From NCBI RefSeq assembly GCF_018919485.1, contig NZ_JAHLMU010000001.1, forward strand, positions 1,620,893-1,684,892: a stretch of 64,000 nucleotides of DNA. The letters are read 5' to 3'. Positions 41,276 through 51,073 of this stretch are shown one piece after another. Both the position numbers and the translations under genes were made by a program. Numbering within the stretch: position 1 is the first letter of the stretch; every line of letters starts with the position of its first letter. The notes below the pieces were generated by a model, which saw nothing but the letters and a program-made list of their open reading frames with translations, did no database searches and was not told the DNA's origin. The DNA is from Psychrobacter sp. TAE2020 (lineage in GTDB: Bacteria; Pseudomonadota; Gammaproteobacteria; Pseudomonadales; Moraxellaceae).

Positions 41276-42343
41276 TTAGGCCAAATCACTAGGGAAAGGG
41301 ATCACTTCTCTTAGATTTTTGGCACCTGAGATAACCATCAATAGTCTATCTAAACCAACGGCTATACCACTACAAGCCGGTAAGTCATCACAAGCAGCAA
41401 CTAGATGCTGATCAATAGGCATTTGTGCTAAATCATGCTGTTGACGTAACAGATTGTCCTGCTCAAAGCGTTGTTGCAGCGCTGCGCCATCGGCCAGTTC
41501 ATCGTAAGCATTAGCAATCTCAATACCATTTATATACAGCTCAAAGCGCTTGGCTACAAGATTACCGTCTTTGTCAACATCAGTCTTAGCTAGTGCAGCA
41601 GTAGCTGGAGGATAGTCGATGATTAAAGTAGGTAAATCGTGACCTAGATTGGGTTCTACCAAGTGACTAAACAATAGATCCAGCCACTGTTGACGATTGT
41701 CAGCGTCATCCTCTAAAACGGCGCTAATACTCTCCTCACTTTCTACAGAGTGGGACGGCGGCGCAAAACTTTTAGCGACTAGACCTTTATCCTCAGCTAT
41801 AGCTCTCAATGCGGTAACACTAGAGGTGAGAGGGTGAATAGCTACAAAGTCAATAAACGCATCGATATAGCGATAGTGAGTCATAACTACCGGATAACCG
41901 TAAAGCACTTCTAGTAATTTTGCCAACTCCTCGCCTAGCTCCGTCAAGCTATAACCTAGTCGATACCATTCGAGCATAGTAAATTCAATATTATGGCGCG
42001 AACCAATTTCGTTATCACGAAATACTGGACAGATTTGATAAATCGCTACTTGCCAACTAGCGAGCAAACGTTTCATAGCGAATTCGGGTGAAGTATGTAG
42101 ATAATAAGCACTAGGCTTGTCCTGATAAGTTACCCTACAAGCCACTGACTGCAAAAAAGTGTCAGTATTTGCTGCTTGTGACAATAAGGGCGTCTGCACT
42201 TCTAACACTTGACGCTGCGCAAAAAACTGCCTGATGTCAGCTAGCATTTTTGCTCTTTTGTGCGCCACTGCTAAACTCATTGTAGGCCCATAAACTGCCT
42301 TATCCTCCGTAGCTTTTATAAGCGACTCATTATTTAGGCTCAT
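41276..42343 (-). CDS. epmA: Elongation factor P--(R)-beta-lysine ligase
   Basis: 355 residues. A truncated class II lysyl-tRNA synthetase-like enzyme (EpmA/PoxA/GenX) that adds beta-lysine to EF-P instead of charging tRNA. It lacks the anticodon-binding domain. Seen: ADIRQFFAQRQVLEVQTPLL, YYLHTSPEFAMKRLLASW, motif 2 in FRDNEIGSRHNIEFTMLEWY and motif 3 in SGIAVGLDRLLMVISGA. There is an insert at about residues 195-220 (SHSVESEESISAVLEDDAD). epmB and efp are not in this window. Confidence 0.95.
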   Translation of the reverse strand: MSLNNESLIKATEDKAVYGPTMSLAVAHKRAKMLADIRQFFAQRQVLEVQTPLLSQAANTDTFLQSVACRVTYQDKPSAYYLHTSPEFAMKRLLASWQVAIYQICPVFRDNEIGSRHNIEFTMLEWYRLGYSLTELGEELAKLLEVLYGYPVVMTHYRYIDAFIDFVAIHPLTSSVTALRAIAEDKGLVAKSFAPPSHSVESEESISAVLEDDADNRQQWLDLLFSHLVEPNLGHDLPTLIIDYPPATAALAKTDVDKDGNLVAKRFELYINGIEIANAYDELADGAALQQRFEQDNLLRQQHDLAQMPIDQHLVAACDDLPACSGIAVGLDRLLMVISGAKNLREVIPFPSDLA

Positions 42344-42408
42344 CTTATACTAGTGCTCACTGGTAGTTGTCAACTAGATTTTTACGTTAAATATTAGAGA
42401 CGAAACCA

Positions 42409-43530
42409 TTAGGACTGCCATTCACGACGCAAGTGATAGTCCCGACGCAGCTGATCAAAGTCAGCACCTTTGACTTGCCCATCCACTATTTTTGCCCGCA
42501 ATGCTCGGTCATCTTCTGCGATATCATAAAACTTATCCAAACGCTCAGGATGAGCTTTAAGCTCAGACCATAAGTACAAGTTCGCTGGCAATAGATGCAG
42601 CATAGATTGCACAGGTTCGACTGCCAACTGTTCGCATAGGGCGTCATAGATCATCTGGGTGCCGCGCAGCTTACCTTCTACGCTATATCCTGCAATGTGT
42701 GGCGTGGCAAAAGCTAATTGGTCCAGTAAGCTCTTGTCGACTTGCGGCTCATGCTCGAACACATCTAGCACCACTTGGCGTCCAGTACTTTCAATATTGG
42801 CCTTTAGCGCTGCTTCAGCAATCACTGGCCCGCGCGCACTATTGATCAGTAGCGCATCAGGCGACATAAGCTGCAACGCTGCTGAATCAATAAGATGCTC
42901 AGTTGGATAATCGCTAGCATTGTTAATAGCTTTGCCATTAGCGGCAACCGTCAAAGGCACATGCAAACTAATAGCAGCACTTTGGCTAAGCAGTTGCTCA
43001 AAGCTGGCATTATTATATTTTGATGCTGGTAACAACGGATCGTAACCTAGTACTTGCCAGCCTAGATCAGTAGCATACTGAGCTAGCGTACTGCCAATAT
43101 TCCCTAGTCCAATAATACCTAAGGTCATCGGCTGCTGCCAGTATTGGGGCTGCAAAGTCAGTATCGCTGTCAGCACATATTGGGCAACGGAATGTTTGCT
43201 ACAGCCAGCAGCATTAGCGAAAGTGATATGACGCTCAGCCAGATAAGCTTGATCGACATGATCAGTACCAATGGTGGCTGATCCAACAAATTTGACACTA
43301 GTATTATTAGCTAGTAATTGCTTGTCCACTAGCGTCACTGAACGTATCAGCAATACATCCGGTTGTAGCTCGCTTAGCAATTGCGCATCTATATCACGGC
43401 CTACTACTTTTATAATTTTTATATTCTGCGCTGCATCTTGAGCTAAGGTTTGCGAATTAAAAAAGTCATCAAGGCTAGCGATATTACTATCGGCAAGGAT
43501 AGTCAGGACAATCGGTTTATTAGTTAACAT
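42409..43530 (-). CDS. pdxB: Erythronate-4-phosphate dehydrogenase
   Basis: 373 residues. NAD-dependent 2-hydroxyacid dehydrogenase that makes 2-oxo-3-hydroxy-4-phosphobutanoate in pyridoxal phosphate synthesis. Seen: FVGSATIGTDHVDQAYLAER, FANAAGCSKHSVAQYVLTAI, the nucleotide-binding LGIIGLGNIGSTLAQYA, the catalytic Arg in LLINSARGPVI, Glu in VLDVFEHEPQVD, and His in ATPHIAGYSVEGK, with the PdxB C-terminal dimerisation part after it. A tandem array of TATAATCC units begins 20 bases upstream of the start codon. Confidence 0.96.
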   Translation of the reverse strand: MLTNKPIVLTILADSNIASLDDFFNSQTLAQDAAQNIKIIKVVGRDIDAQLLSELQPDVLLIRSVTLVDKQLLANNTSVKFVGSATIGTDHVDQAYLAERHITFANAAGCSKHSVAQYVLTAILTLQPQYWQQPMTLGIIGLGNIGSTLAQYATDLGWQVLGYDPLLPASKYNNASFEQLLSQSAAISLHVPLTVAANGKAINNASDYPTEHLIDSAALQLMSPDALLINSARGPVIAEAALKANIESTGRQVVLDVFEHEPQVDKSLLDQLAFATPHIAGYSVEGKLRGTQMIYDALCEQLAVEPVQSMLHLLPANLYLWSELKAHPERLDKFYDIAEDDRALRAKIVDGQVKGADFDQLRRDYHLRREWQS

Positions 43531-43550
43531 AGTAGTGCCATCAGCTTAAT

Positions 43551-43614
43551 GGATTATAGGATTATAGGATTATAGGATTATAGGATTATAGGATTATAGG
43601 GTTATAGGGTTATT
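43551..43614 (-). repeat. 8-bp tandem array (TATAATCC) upstream of pdxB
   Basis: On the pdxB strand there are six exact TATAATCC units plus two altered ones (TATAACCC, AATAACCC). Each exact unit holds a consensus -10 hexamer, and the array sits 20-84 bases upstream of the pdxB ATG. No matching -35 box was found. Copy number could vary by slippage. Confidence 0.85.
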
Positions 43615-43649
43615 GGTATATAGGAATATTCATTTACCATTACCAGCTA

Positions 43650-44807
43650 TTAACTGTTTGCAGGATTTTCACTATCGTCTTTATTCTGCTTCTCGAAGTT
43701 TAATAACATTTGATTATCAGTTAATAACACTTGCTTAGGGGCAAAAATCTCGTTTTTATGCTGTGATATCCACTCACGCCAAATGGCAAGGCCAATAGCT
43801 AGTACTACAGGGCCTATGAACAAACCAACGAAACCAAAAGCTGTAAGACCGCCTAATACGCCGATAAAAATAATGATAAAAGGAATCTTGGTAGCGCCAC
43901 TAATGACGATAGGACGAATAAGATTATCGACCCAGCTGATCACTAAAACACCCCATAAAGCGAGACCAATACCTTCAGTAGTATAACCTTGACTCAACAG
44001 CCAGATCGATACTGCGCCCCACGCAAACGGGGTACCAAAAGGTATTAGCGCCACTCCGAAAGTGATGAGGGTAAGCAAGATAGGACTAGGCGCACCAGAA
44101 AAGTAATAACCGACGCCAGCCAGTAATGCCTGCGCTAATGCCGTTAGACCAATACCATAGACTACAGCGCGCGTGGTGGTGCCTACAGAATCAATATAGC
44201 CATCAATACGGTTGCCGATGATATTACGCAAGGCTTGACGAATCTGCCGTATTAGACTGATGCCATCACGATAAAAGAAATAAAGCGTCATCAAAGCCAT
44301 ACCCAATTTGGCAAGACTGCTGAACAATACATCGAGAGCCACTTTGCCGTAGTATAAGTGCGACTGAATCCAAGCACGAAAAGCTTCGAGAGTACCCTCA
44401 GGATTCTTATTTACTCTCCATAAGATATCTTGAATTTGTTGACCAATAACCGGTAGGTTTTTAAGAGAATCGGGCATATCAAGATAGCCGACTTTGATAC
44501 GATAGATGAGATTAGTATAGAGGCTAAGCGCTTCTTGTTGCAGTATAAATATCGCTATAACTAAGGGTACCCCTATCATTAGCGAGATACTAATGGTCAT
44601 AATGGCCGCACTAACATTTGAACTGAACTTTACTTTTTCATGGAAAAACTTATAAATAGGAAAAGTAACGTAGGCCAAAATCGCAGCCCAAAGTGCTGGC
44701 ACAATAAAGAACTGCACCACTTGAAAGCAAAGTATAAACAGTATCACTAGTAACGTAATGGCTAGTAATCGCTGAATAACGACCTCTTTTGTCCAGTTTT
44801 CAATCAT
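43650..44807 (-). CDS. AI-2E family transporter
   Basis: 385 residues. Polytopic inner-membrane protein of the PerM/TqsA family, which includes suspected autoinducer exporters and Na+/Li+ antiporters. It has about eight helices. Family blocks are YVTFPIYKFFHEKVKFSSNV, MTLYFFYRDG, GVALIPFGTPFAWGAVSIWL and FIGVLGGLTAFGFVGLFIGP. The substrate is unknown. Transcribed toward pdxB, ending 36 bases before the repeat array, so pdxB might be expressed by read-through from this gene as well as from its own promoter. Confidence 0.9.
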   Translation of the reverse strand: MIENWTKEVVIQRLLAITLLVILFILCFQVVQFFIVPALWAAILAYVTFPIYKFFHEKVKFSSNVSAAIMTISISLMIGVPLVIAIFILQQEALSLYTNLIYRIKVGYLDMPDSLKNLPVIGQQIQDILWRVNKNPEGTLEAFRAWIQSHLYYGKVALDVLFSSLAKLGMALMTLYFFYRDGISLIRQIRQALRNIIGNRIDGYIDSVGTTTRAVVYGIGLTALAQALLAGVGYYFSGAPSPILLTLITFGVALIPFGTPFAWGAVSIWLLSQGYTTEGIGLALWGVLVISWVDNLIRPIVISGATKIPFIIIFIGVLGGLTAFGFVGLFIGPVVLAIGLAIWREWISQHKNEIFAPKQVLLTDNQMLLNFEKQNKDDSENPANS

Positions 44808-45608
44808 AGCGTATGAACCAACCAGTAACAGCCTTATAGGATGTTACTGCGAATTATATGAATATGTAGGCATGAGCCTATGAGTAAAAGTTTATAAACT
44901 GTATATCTATGCGCCTAGCAAACATCTTAACAACCAGCAGCCATTATGCAATAGGATAAGACGAATAAATAATACTGTGTTGTAATTTTTACTTACAATT
45001 TTGTTTTAGGTAGTCTGTTAAGGCGGCGTTGAACAAGGACTAATAGACACTGTTGCAGTCGAATGTTCAACACGCCTTAGTATTGAAATAAAACTAAAGG
45101 TAATAGTAAGCAAAACTCACTTAAGTCGATAATAATATAGTTTTGTTTAGGGTGCAAAAACACCGTAGCGTTCTCTTAGCATTAGTAATTGATGTTATAC
45201 TAAGGGTATTATTTTGTGCATACGAAATCCATTGAGATTTTTTTTAGCTGCCTATTTGGCAATATTTTTGCTAGCTAGTACAACTATATAGCTCAGTCTC
45301 AGCACTAGATTCACGGACCTGTCTTGAGGCTAAATTTAAGAATAGTAGCTAAGCATTTACTTTTTTTATACTTTTTACGTATTATTTGGCTAGCTTACTG
45401 GCCAAATAATACTTTAGCTAGCAAACATCATAAGCGATAAATTGTACAAACAAGTTAAATCATTAAGCCCTATAACTGAATTATTTTAAAAAACTAAGCC
45501 ATATATTATAGTTTGGTGAGCACATTCTAACTAAGCATTTTAACTAGACGATCCAAATAAATAATAATCCACTAAATTTTAAATACTATATTGATAGGAA
45601 CAATAACA
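44808..45608. other. Divergent intergenic region before nadE
   Basis: 800 AT-rich bases between divergent genes. Apart from the inverted-repeat element at 45019-45079 I see no gene or RNA. The nadE ribosome-binding site is ATAGGAACAATA. Confidence 0.4.
45019..45079. repeat. 61-bp inverted-repeat element
   Basis: Arms TAAGGCGGCGTTGAACA and TGTTCAACACGCCTTA are complementary except for one extra base and one mismatch, around a 28-base loop. It is not next to a gene end. It could be a MITE-like remnant or a palindromic intergenic repeat. Confidence 0.45.
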
Positions 45609-47300
45609 ATGTCAAAAGACAATAGCCACGCTCATCCCTCTGTTACTAATACTGCTGAACAACCATCTGCACAGACCAACTCTATTACTTTTGCCTTAGC
45701 TCAATCGCATTTCTTAGTCGGTGACATTACCGCCAATGCTGAAAAAATGCGTGCGCTTGCAATAGAAGCACGTGAACAAGGTGCTGATGTTATTATCTTC
45801 CCTGAATTAGCGCTTTTAGGTTACCCTCCACAGGATTTATTACTACGCCCTAGTCTTTCAGGCCGTATCAAAAGCGCTTTGTCTAACTTGAGTGACATTG
45901 AAGATATCGTCATGATTGTTGGATACCCTCATGTGGATCATCACGGTACTTTTAACTCAGCGGCTATTTTGCATAACGGCCATCAAAAGGGCTTTTATCA
46001 TAAGCAATTCTTACCTAATTACGGGGTGTTTGACGAGCGTCGTTATTTTGATAAAGGTCGTAACCAAGTTTTATTTGACTATAAAGGTATAACTATAGGT
46101 CTTCTTATTTGTGAAGATTTATGGGAAAAGAACCTAATTGCAGAACTAAAGGAGCAAGGTGCAGAGCTCATTATTAGTCTCAATGCTTCTCCTTTCCAAA
46201 GAGAAAAGCAAGATACTCGCAAAGCCATGCTAAGCAAGCGCAGTAGTGACAATAAGCTACCGATTATTTATGTTAATGCAGTTGGTGGTCAAGATGACTT
46301 AGTATTCGACGGTGGCTCAATGGCAGTACAAGCCAACGGTAATATTGCTCACGAAGCTACACGCTTTATGAATCAGCTGTTGCTAGCCACTTTAGATGTC
46401 AATACTGGTACCTTTAACACTCAAGCTAAAGCGCCCCTATCATTGAGCCGTGAGTCTGAGATGTATCAAGCCTTAGTAGTGGGCTTACGTGATTATGTTA
46501 ATAACTCCGGCTTTACTGGGGTGATTATTGGTCTGTCCGGTGGTATTGATTCAGCGCTGACTTTATGTATCGCTGTCGACGCCTTAGGCGCAGACAAAGT
46601 CTATGCCGTGATGATGCCTTATGAGTACACCTCAAAAATTAGTTTAGAGGATGCCCAAGCACAAGCACGCCGCTTGAATGTTTCTTATACTGTATGTCCT
46701 ATTTTTGATGCAGTAGAAGGCATTCGTCATACCCTTGCTCCATTATTTAACAAGTCACCAGCGGACACTACAGAAGAGAACATCCAAGCTCGCGCCCGTG
46801 GAGTGATCTTGATGGCGCTATCGAACAAATTTGGTCATTTGGTTATTACTACTGGTAACAAATCTGAATTAGCAGTAGGCTACTCTACTTTATATGGTGA
46901 CATGGCGGGTGGTTTTGACGTATTAAAAGACGTTTATAAAACCCAAGTTTATGACTTGGCCAGCTATCGTAATCGTTTAGAAGACACCCCGGTTATTCCT
47001 GAACGAGTCATCACTCGCCCACCTTCAGCTGAGCTACGAGCTGATCAAACCGACCAAGACAGTCTGCCCGATTATGCCATATTGGACGGTATCCTCACCT
47101 TATATATCGATGAAGATATGGGCTATCAAGATATCGTATCTAGAGGTTTTGACGAAGACTTAGTCGCTAAAACCATCAAGATGGTCGACCATAGCGAGTT
47201 TAAGCGCCTACAAGCACCCATAGGTACTAAGATCAGCCACAAGGCTTTTGGGCGCGAGCGTCGCTATCCCTTAGTAAATAAATGGTCACTAAAAGGCTAA
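45609..47300 (+). CDS. nadE: NAD+ synthase, glutamine-hydrolysing
   Basis: 563 residues from the ATG at 45609; an upstream in-frame TTG overlaps the ribosome-binding site and is rejected. Two domains. The first is a nitrilase-type glutaminase with its catalytic Glu in FPELALLGYPPQ, Lys in YHKQFLPNYGVFDERRYF and Cys in GLLICEDLWEKN. The second is an NAD synthetase ATP-pyrophosphatase with GLSGGIDSALTLCIAVDALG and TGNKSELAVGYSTLYGDMAG. It makes NAD+ from deamido-NAD+ using glutamine. An N-terminal polar extension of about 25 residues precedes the fold. Ends in a strong terminator. Confidence 0.97.
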   Translation: MSKDNSHAHPSVTNTAEQPSAQTNSITFALAQSHFLVGDITANAEKMRALAIEAREQGADVIIFPELALLGYPPQDLLLRPSLSGRIKSALSNLSDIEDIVMIVGYPHVDHHGTFNSAAILHNGHQKGFYHKQFLPNYGVFDERRYFDKGRNQVLFDYKGITIGLLICEDLWEKNLIAELKEQGAELIISLNASPFQREKQDTRKAMLSKRSSDNKLPIIYVNAVGGQDDLVFDGGSMAVQANGNIAHEATRFMNQLLLATLDVNTGTFNTQAKAPLSLSRESEMYQALVVGLRDYVNNSGFTGVIIGLSGGIDSALTLCIAVDALGADKVYAVMMPYEYTSKISLEDAQAQARRLNVSYTVCPIFDAVEGIRHTLAPLFNKSPADTTEENIQARARGVILMALSNKFGHLVITTGNKSELAVGYSTLYGDMAGGFDVLKDVYKTQVYDLASYRNRLEDTPVIPERVITRPPSAELRADQTDQDSLPDYAILDGILTLYIDEDMGYQDIVSRGFDEDLVAKTIKMVDHSEFKRLQAPIGTKISHKAFGRERRYPLVNKWSLKG

Positions 47301-47381
47301 CTATAAAAGATAGAGGCTAGCTAGCTTAAACCCTAGCTAGCCGACAATCAGACTTATAGAAAAATCAATGATGAAATTATT

Positions 47382-47406
47382 AGCTGGGTACTTGCCCAGC
47401 TTTTTT
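47382..47406 (+). terminator. Rho-independent terminator after nadE
   Basis: AGCTGGG, TACTTG and CCCAGCT followed by TTTTTT. Confidence 0.88.
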
Positions 47407-47538
47407 ATTACCTGTTAATAAAATTTAGTCACTGTCTTTACTTTGTGTCGTTACTTTTTATCTTTATCCCAATAGCCGACTTAATCGTCTCCTTAATTAT
47501 CGCTTCAATAATCCCATCTATATTTATCCGAGTATTTC

Positions 47539-48813
47539 ATGAGCTTGCTAACCGCTAGTGTGTTTCTGTTTTTATTACTGGCCCTAAGCGCCTTTGTATC
47601 TGGTGCTGAAATTGCCATTGCCGCCAGCCGCAAGATTAAGTTACAAGTGATGGCCAAAGAAGGGGAAGTACGTGCCCTTGATGTCCTCAATATGCAACAA
47701 CATTCCGGCAGCTTCATTACCGTAGTCCAAGTCGTGCTCAATGCAGTAGCTATCTCCGCTGGAGCGATTGGCGAATCAGCTATCAGTCCTTATTTATCGC
47801 TGTTATTTAAAAATGAAACTGTAGCCTCTGTACTGTCGTTTATCATTATCACTAGTGTGTTTTCACTGCTCGCTGACTTAATGCCAAGACGGCTGGCTAT
47901 GTCAGACTCTGAAAATGTTTCTGTCAAATTAGTACGACCAATGATATTTTTGATCTTTATTTTTAAGCCTATAATTTGGGTATTCGATGGCGCAGCAAAC
48001 GTACTGTTTAAAGCGCTAGGTATTTCCACAATTCGTCAAGACGATATGACTTCAGAGGATATCTATGCGGTAATGGATGCTGGTGCAGAAGCAGGAGTCA
48101 TTAAGCATCAAGAACACCATTTAATTGAAAATATTTTTGAGATGCAAGAGCGAACAGTGACTTCAGTGATGAATCCTCGTGAGCATGTAGTTTACTTTGA
48201 TAGCAAGGCTAGTACTGAGCATATAGTCGCGGTAATGATTAGACAGCCGCACAATAAGTTCTTAGTTTGCATCGACGACGACTTAGAACATATCATTGGT
48301 TATGTTGAGTCCCGTAGCTTTTTGGCATCGGTACTTGAACAACAGCTAGTGTGCCTGACCGATCAAGCGCTGCTAAAACCTGCGCTGTTCGTTCCCAATA
48401 CGCTATCGCTATTTGAAGTGTTAGAAACGTTTAAATCAACGGGTGCAGATTTTGCGGTCATCGTTAATGAATACGCTTTAGTAGTAGGCGTTATCACCCT
48501 AAAAGATGTGATGAGTATTGTAATGGGCGAGCTAGTTACTTTAGAGGAGCAGCCCATCGTTCAGCGCACTGATAACTCGTGGCTGATCGACGGTATGACC
48601 CCGATTGAAGATGTTATTAGGGCGCTTGGTATCGTCAGTCTACCGCATAGTCAAAACTATGAAACGATCAGTGGCTTTATGATGTATATGCTACGCAAAA
48701 TTCCCAAAAAGACCGACAGTATTGACTATGCCAATTATCATTTTGAGATTCTTGCTACTGAAAAACTCAAAATCAATCAACTGCTGGTAACTAAGTCCGA
48801 GGATGTTGTTTAA
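47539..48813 (+). CDS. CNNM/CorC-family membrane protein (DUF21-CBS-CorC_HlyC)
   Basis: 424 residues. An N-terminal DUF21 membrane domain of about four helices (SLLTASVFLFLLLALSAFVS, SGAEIAIAASRKIK) is followed by a CBS pair at about 205-325 (ERTVTSVMNPREHVVYFD, FAVIVNEYALVVGVITLKDV) and a C-terminal CorC_HlyC domain (SWLIDGMTPIEDVIRALG). These proteins are linked to magnesium/cobalt efflux; some are annotated as hemolysins, which is probably misleading. Ion and direction are inference from the family. Monocistronic between nadE and yggS. Confidence 0.9.
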   Translation: MSLLTASVFLFLLLALSAFVSGAEIAIAASRKIKLQVMAKEGEVRALDVLNMQQHSGSFITVVQVVLNAVAISAGAIGESAISPYLSLLFKNETVASVLSFIIITSVFSLLADLMPRRLAMSDSENVSVKLVRPMIFLIFIFKPIIWVFDGAANVLFKALGISTIRQDDMTSEDIYAVMDAGAEAGVIKHQEHHLIENIFEMQERTVTSVMNPREHVVYFDSKASTEHIVAVMIRQPHNKFLVCIDDDLEHIIGYVESRSFLASVLEQQLVCLTDQALLKPALFVPNTLSLFEVLETFKSTGADFAVIVNEYALVVGVITLKDVMSIVMGELVTLEEQPIVQRTDNSWLIDGMTPIEDVIRALGIVSLPHSQNYETISGFMMYMLRKIPKKTDSIDYANYHFEILATEKLKINQLLVTKSEDVV

Positions 48814-48978
48814 ACCAAACAGCGTTTGTATTAAACCTATTAATATAAGGCCAACTTTCAATAAAATACTGTTTGCACAAAGAGCAGAGAGAACGGTTTT
48901 AATAATAGCTTATGGCAACAGACAATTCTTTCAAGTAACAGCTATTGCAAGCAACAATCATTCAAACAAAGCGTCTGA

Positions 48979-49770
48979 CTAATCGCGCGCACCAAATATT
49001 GCGGTACCAACTCGTACCATAGTCGAGCCATTAGCAATCGCCTCAGTCATATCATCACTCATACCCATACTTAGCGTGTCCCAAGCAGTAAGCTCTGGAT
49101 ACTGCTTTTGTATGTCGTTGAATAACTGCTGAGTACGGGCAAAAGCATCAGTATCTGCTTTGGCAGGAATAATCATAAGTCCACGCAGTTGTAAGCGCTC
49201 ATAGCTTTTGATAGTAGCTATCAAATCAGCAAGCTCTGCAGGCAAACAGCCTGATTTACTGTCTTCATTATCAATATTGAGCTGAATAAGGACATTCAAT
49301 GGTGCCATACCATCTGGGCGCTGATCATTCAGGCGCTTGGCGATAATGTCACGTTCAACAGTCTGCACCCAATCAAAGTTCTCCGCTATATCACGAGTTT
49401 TGTTGCGCTGAATACTACCAATATAATGCCAAACAATAGCTGTCATTTCAGGGTCTGCCCGCAAGCTGCTAATCTTATGGATAGCTTCTTGTAGGTAGTT
49501 CTCTCCAAACTCAAGCTGACCTTGCTTAGCTAAAGTGGTAATCATTTCAGCAGGCTTAGTCTTAGACACTGCTAATAAGGTCACTTTACTCGCTGATTTG
49601 GATTCCGGTTGTTGGGAGGCCTGCTCACAAGCTTGCATAACTTGAGCACTTATTTGTTGCCAGTTGTTAATCAATTTACTGTAGTCACTATCGCTATTAT
49701 TAGCTTGATCATTATTACTTTCTGTATTTGCATCGTTGTCGTTTTTAGGATTAATCAAAGAACTATTCAT
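48979..49770 (-). CDS. yggS: PLP-homeostasis protein, YggS family
   Basis: 263 residues. PLP-binding protein of the PLPBP family that buffers pyridoxal phosphate and has no known catalysis. The PLP lysine is in VTLLAVSKTKPAEMI; other blocks are FGENYLQEAIHKI, IVWHYIGSIQRNKTRDIAEN, GLMIIPAKADTDAFAR and LSMGMSDDMTEAIANGSTMV with RVGTAIFGARD at the end. The first 30 residues are Asn/Asp/Ser-rich and unlike the family, perhaps a repeat expansion. Divergent from pilT, an arrangement common in Pseudomonadales. Confidence 0.95.
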   Translation of the reverse strand: MNSSLINPKNDNDANTESNNDQANNSDSDYSKLINNWQQISAQVMQACEQASQQPESKSASKVTLLAVSKTKPAEMITTLAKQGQLEFGENYLQEAIHKISSLRADPEMTAIVWHYIGSIQRNKTRDIAENFDWVQTVERDIIAKRLNDQRPDGMAPLNVLIQLNIDNEDSKSGCLPAELADLIATIKSYERLQLRGLMIIPAKADTDAFARTQQLFNDIQKQYPELTAWDTLSMGMSDDMTEAIANGSTMVRVGTAIFGARD

Positions 49771-50003
49771 AAAGTACTCGTATCGAAAGTTTCTGTATAA
49801 ATCTATTTATGCCTTGGTATGCGCTAATAGATGGTTAAGTATGACTAGTATTGTTATTATATTGTTACATTAACTTACTTACTATGTGAATACATGTTCA
49901 ATTATAGCTATAGCAGATTAACATAAAAACATCCTTGCTCTTTGTAAATATAAGCTTAGAGGGTGCAGTGTTGTATTTTATTCACCATTAGGAATCGCTA
50001 ATT

Positions 50004-51059
50004 ATGTCTGAAAAAAGCACGTTGAGCATTGAGGATTTGCTACGTTTTGCGGTCAAGCACCAAGCATCAGATTTACATATTTCAGCAGGAATGCCAGCAA
50101 TTATTCGAGTGGATGGCGAAATGACTCGTATTAATATGCCAGCAATGAGCCATCAGTTAGTTCATCAGCTGATCTACGCTATCATGAATGATAAGCAGCG
50201 AGCAGACTTTGAAGAGTTTTTTGAGACCGACTTTTCTTTTGAAATACCTAATTTAGCCCGTTTTCGAGTAAATGCTTTTAACCAAAACCGGGGTGCCGGC
50301 GCTGTTTTTCGTACTATCCCCTCCAAAGTTTTGTCTATGGATGATTTAGATATGGGCGATGTCTTTAAACGGGTATCTGACTTTAAGCGTGGAGTAGTGT
50401 TAGTCACTGGTCCTACTGGCTCTGGTAAATCAACGACATTAGCCGCTATGGTTGATTACATTAATGAGACCCGTAAAGAGCATATTCTAATTATCGAAGA
50501 CCCGATTGAATTTGTCCATGAGTCCAAAAAAAGTCTAATTAACCAGCGTGAAGTGCACCGTGATACTTTGGGCTTTGGACCAGCACTACGCTCAGCTTTA
50601 CGTGAAGATCCGGATGTGATTTTGGTCGGTGAGCTACGTGACCTTGAGACTATACGTTTGGCCTTGACTGCTGCTGAGACTGGACATTTAGTGTTTGCCA
50701 CCTTACACACTAGCTCAGCTGCCAAAACTATTGACCGAGTCATTGATGTGTTTCCCGCTTCAGAAAAATCTATGATTCGGGCTATGTTATCTGAATCTTT
50801 GCAAGCCGTTATCTCGCAAACTCTATTGCCACGCAAAACAGGTGGTCGTGTCGCTGCGCACGAAATCATGCTCGGTACTCCAGCTATCCGTAATTTAATA
50901 CGCGAAAACAAAGTGGCGCAGATGTATTCCTCTATTCAAACTAGTGCTAGCGAAGGCATGATCACCCTCGACCAATCATTACAAAATTTAATCAGTAAAG
51001 GCACGATTAGTAAAGAAGTTGCTCGTCCTTATGCCAAACAACCTGATGCATTCTTGTAA
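50004..51059 (+). CDS. pilT: Type IV pilus twitching motility ATPase PilT
   Basis: 351 residues. Hexameric cytoplasmic ATPase that retracts type IV pili. Walker A is GPTGSGKSTTLAAM, the Asp box is EDPIEFVHESKKSLINQREV, Walker B is LREDPDVILVGELRDLETI, the His box is TGHLVFATLHTSSAAKTIDR, and the PilT-specific AIRNLIRE motif is present near residue 290. PilU follows 127 bases downstream on the same strand. Confidence 0.98.
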   Translation: MSEKSTLSIEDLLRFAVKHQASDLHISAGMPAIIRVDGEMTRINMPAMSHQLVHQLIYAIMNDKQRADFEEFFETDFSFEIPNLARFRVNAFNQNRGAGAVFRTIPSKVLSMDDLDMGDVFKRVSDFKRGVVLVTGPTGSGKSTTLAAMVDYINETRKEHILIIEDPIEFVHESKKSLINQREVHRDTLGFGPALRSALREDPDVILVGELRDLETIRLALTAAETGHLVFATLHTSSAAKTIDRVIDVFPASEKSMIRAMLSESLQAVISQTLLPRKTGGRVAAHEIMLGTPAIRNLIRENKVAQMYSSIQTSASEGMITLDQSLQNLISKGTISKEVARPYAKQPDAFL

Positions 51060-51073
51060 TTTGATTTTATAGC

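Noticed and set aside
43551..43614. CRISPR-like array
   Set aside because: Units are 8 bp and directly adjacent with no spacers, so it is a simple tandem repeat. The same holds for the tracts at 24044 and 35382.
45591..45608. Upstream TTG start for nadE
   Set aside because: It overlaps the apparent ribosome-binding segment and adds only six residues.
47539..48813. Hemolysin
   Set aside because: DUF21-CBS-CorC_HlyC proteins are often labelled hemolysins, but the domain set points to metal-ion handling and nothing supports a toxin.
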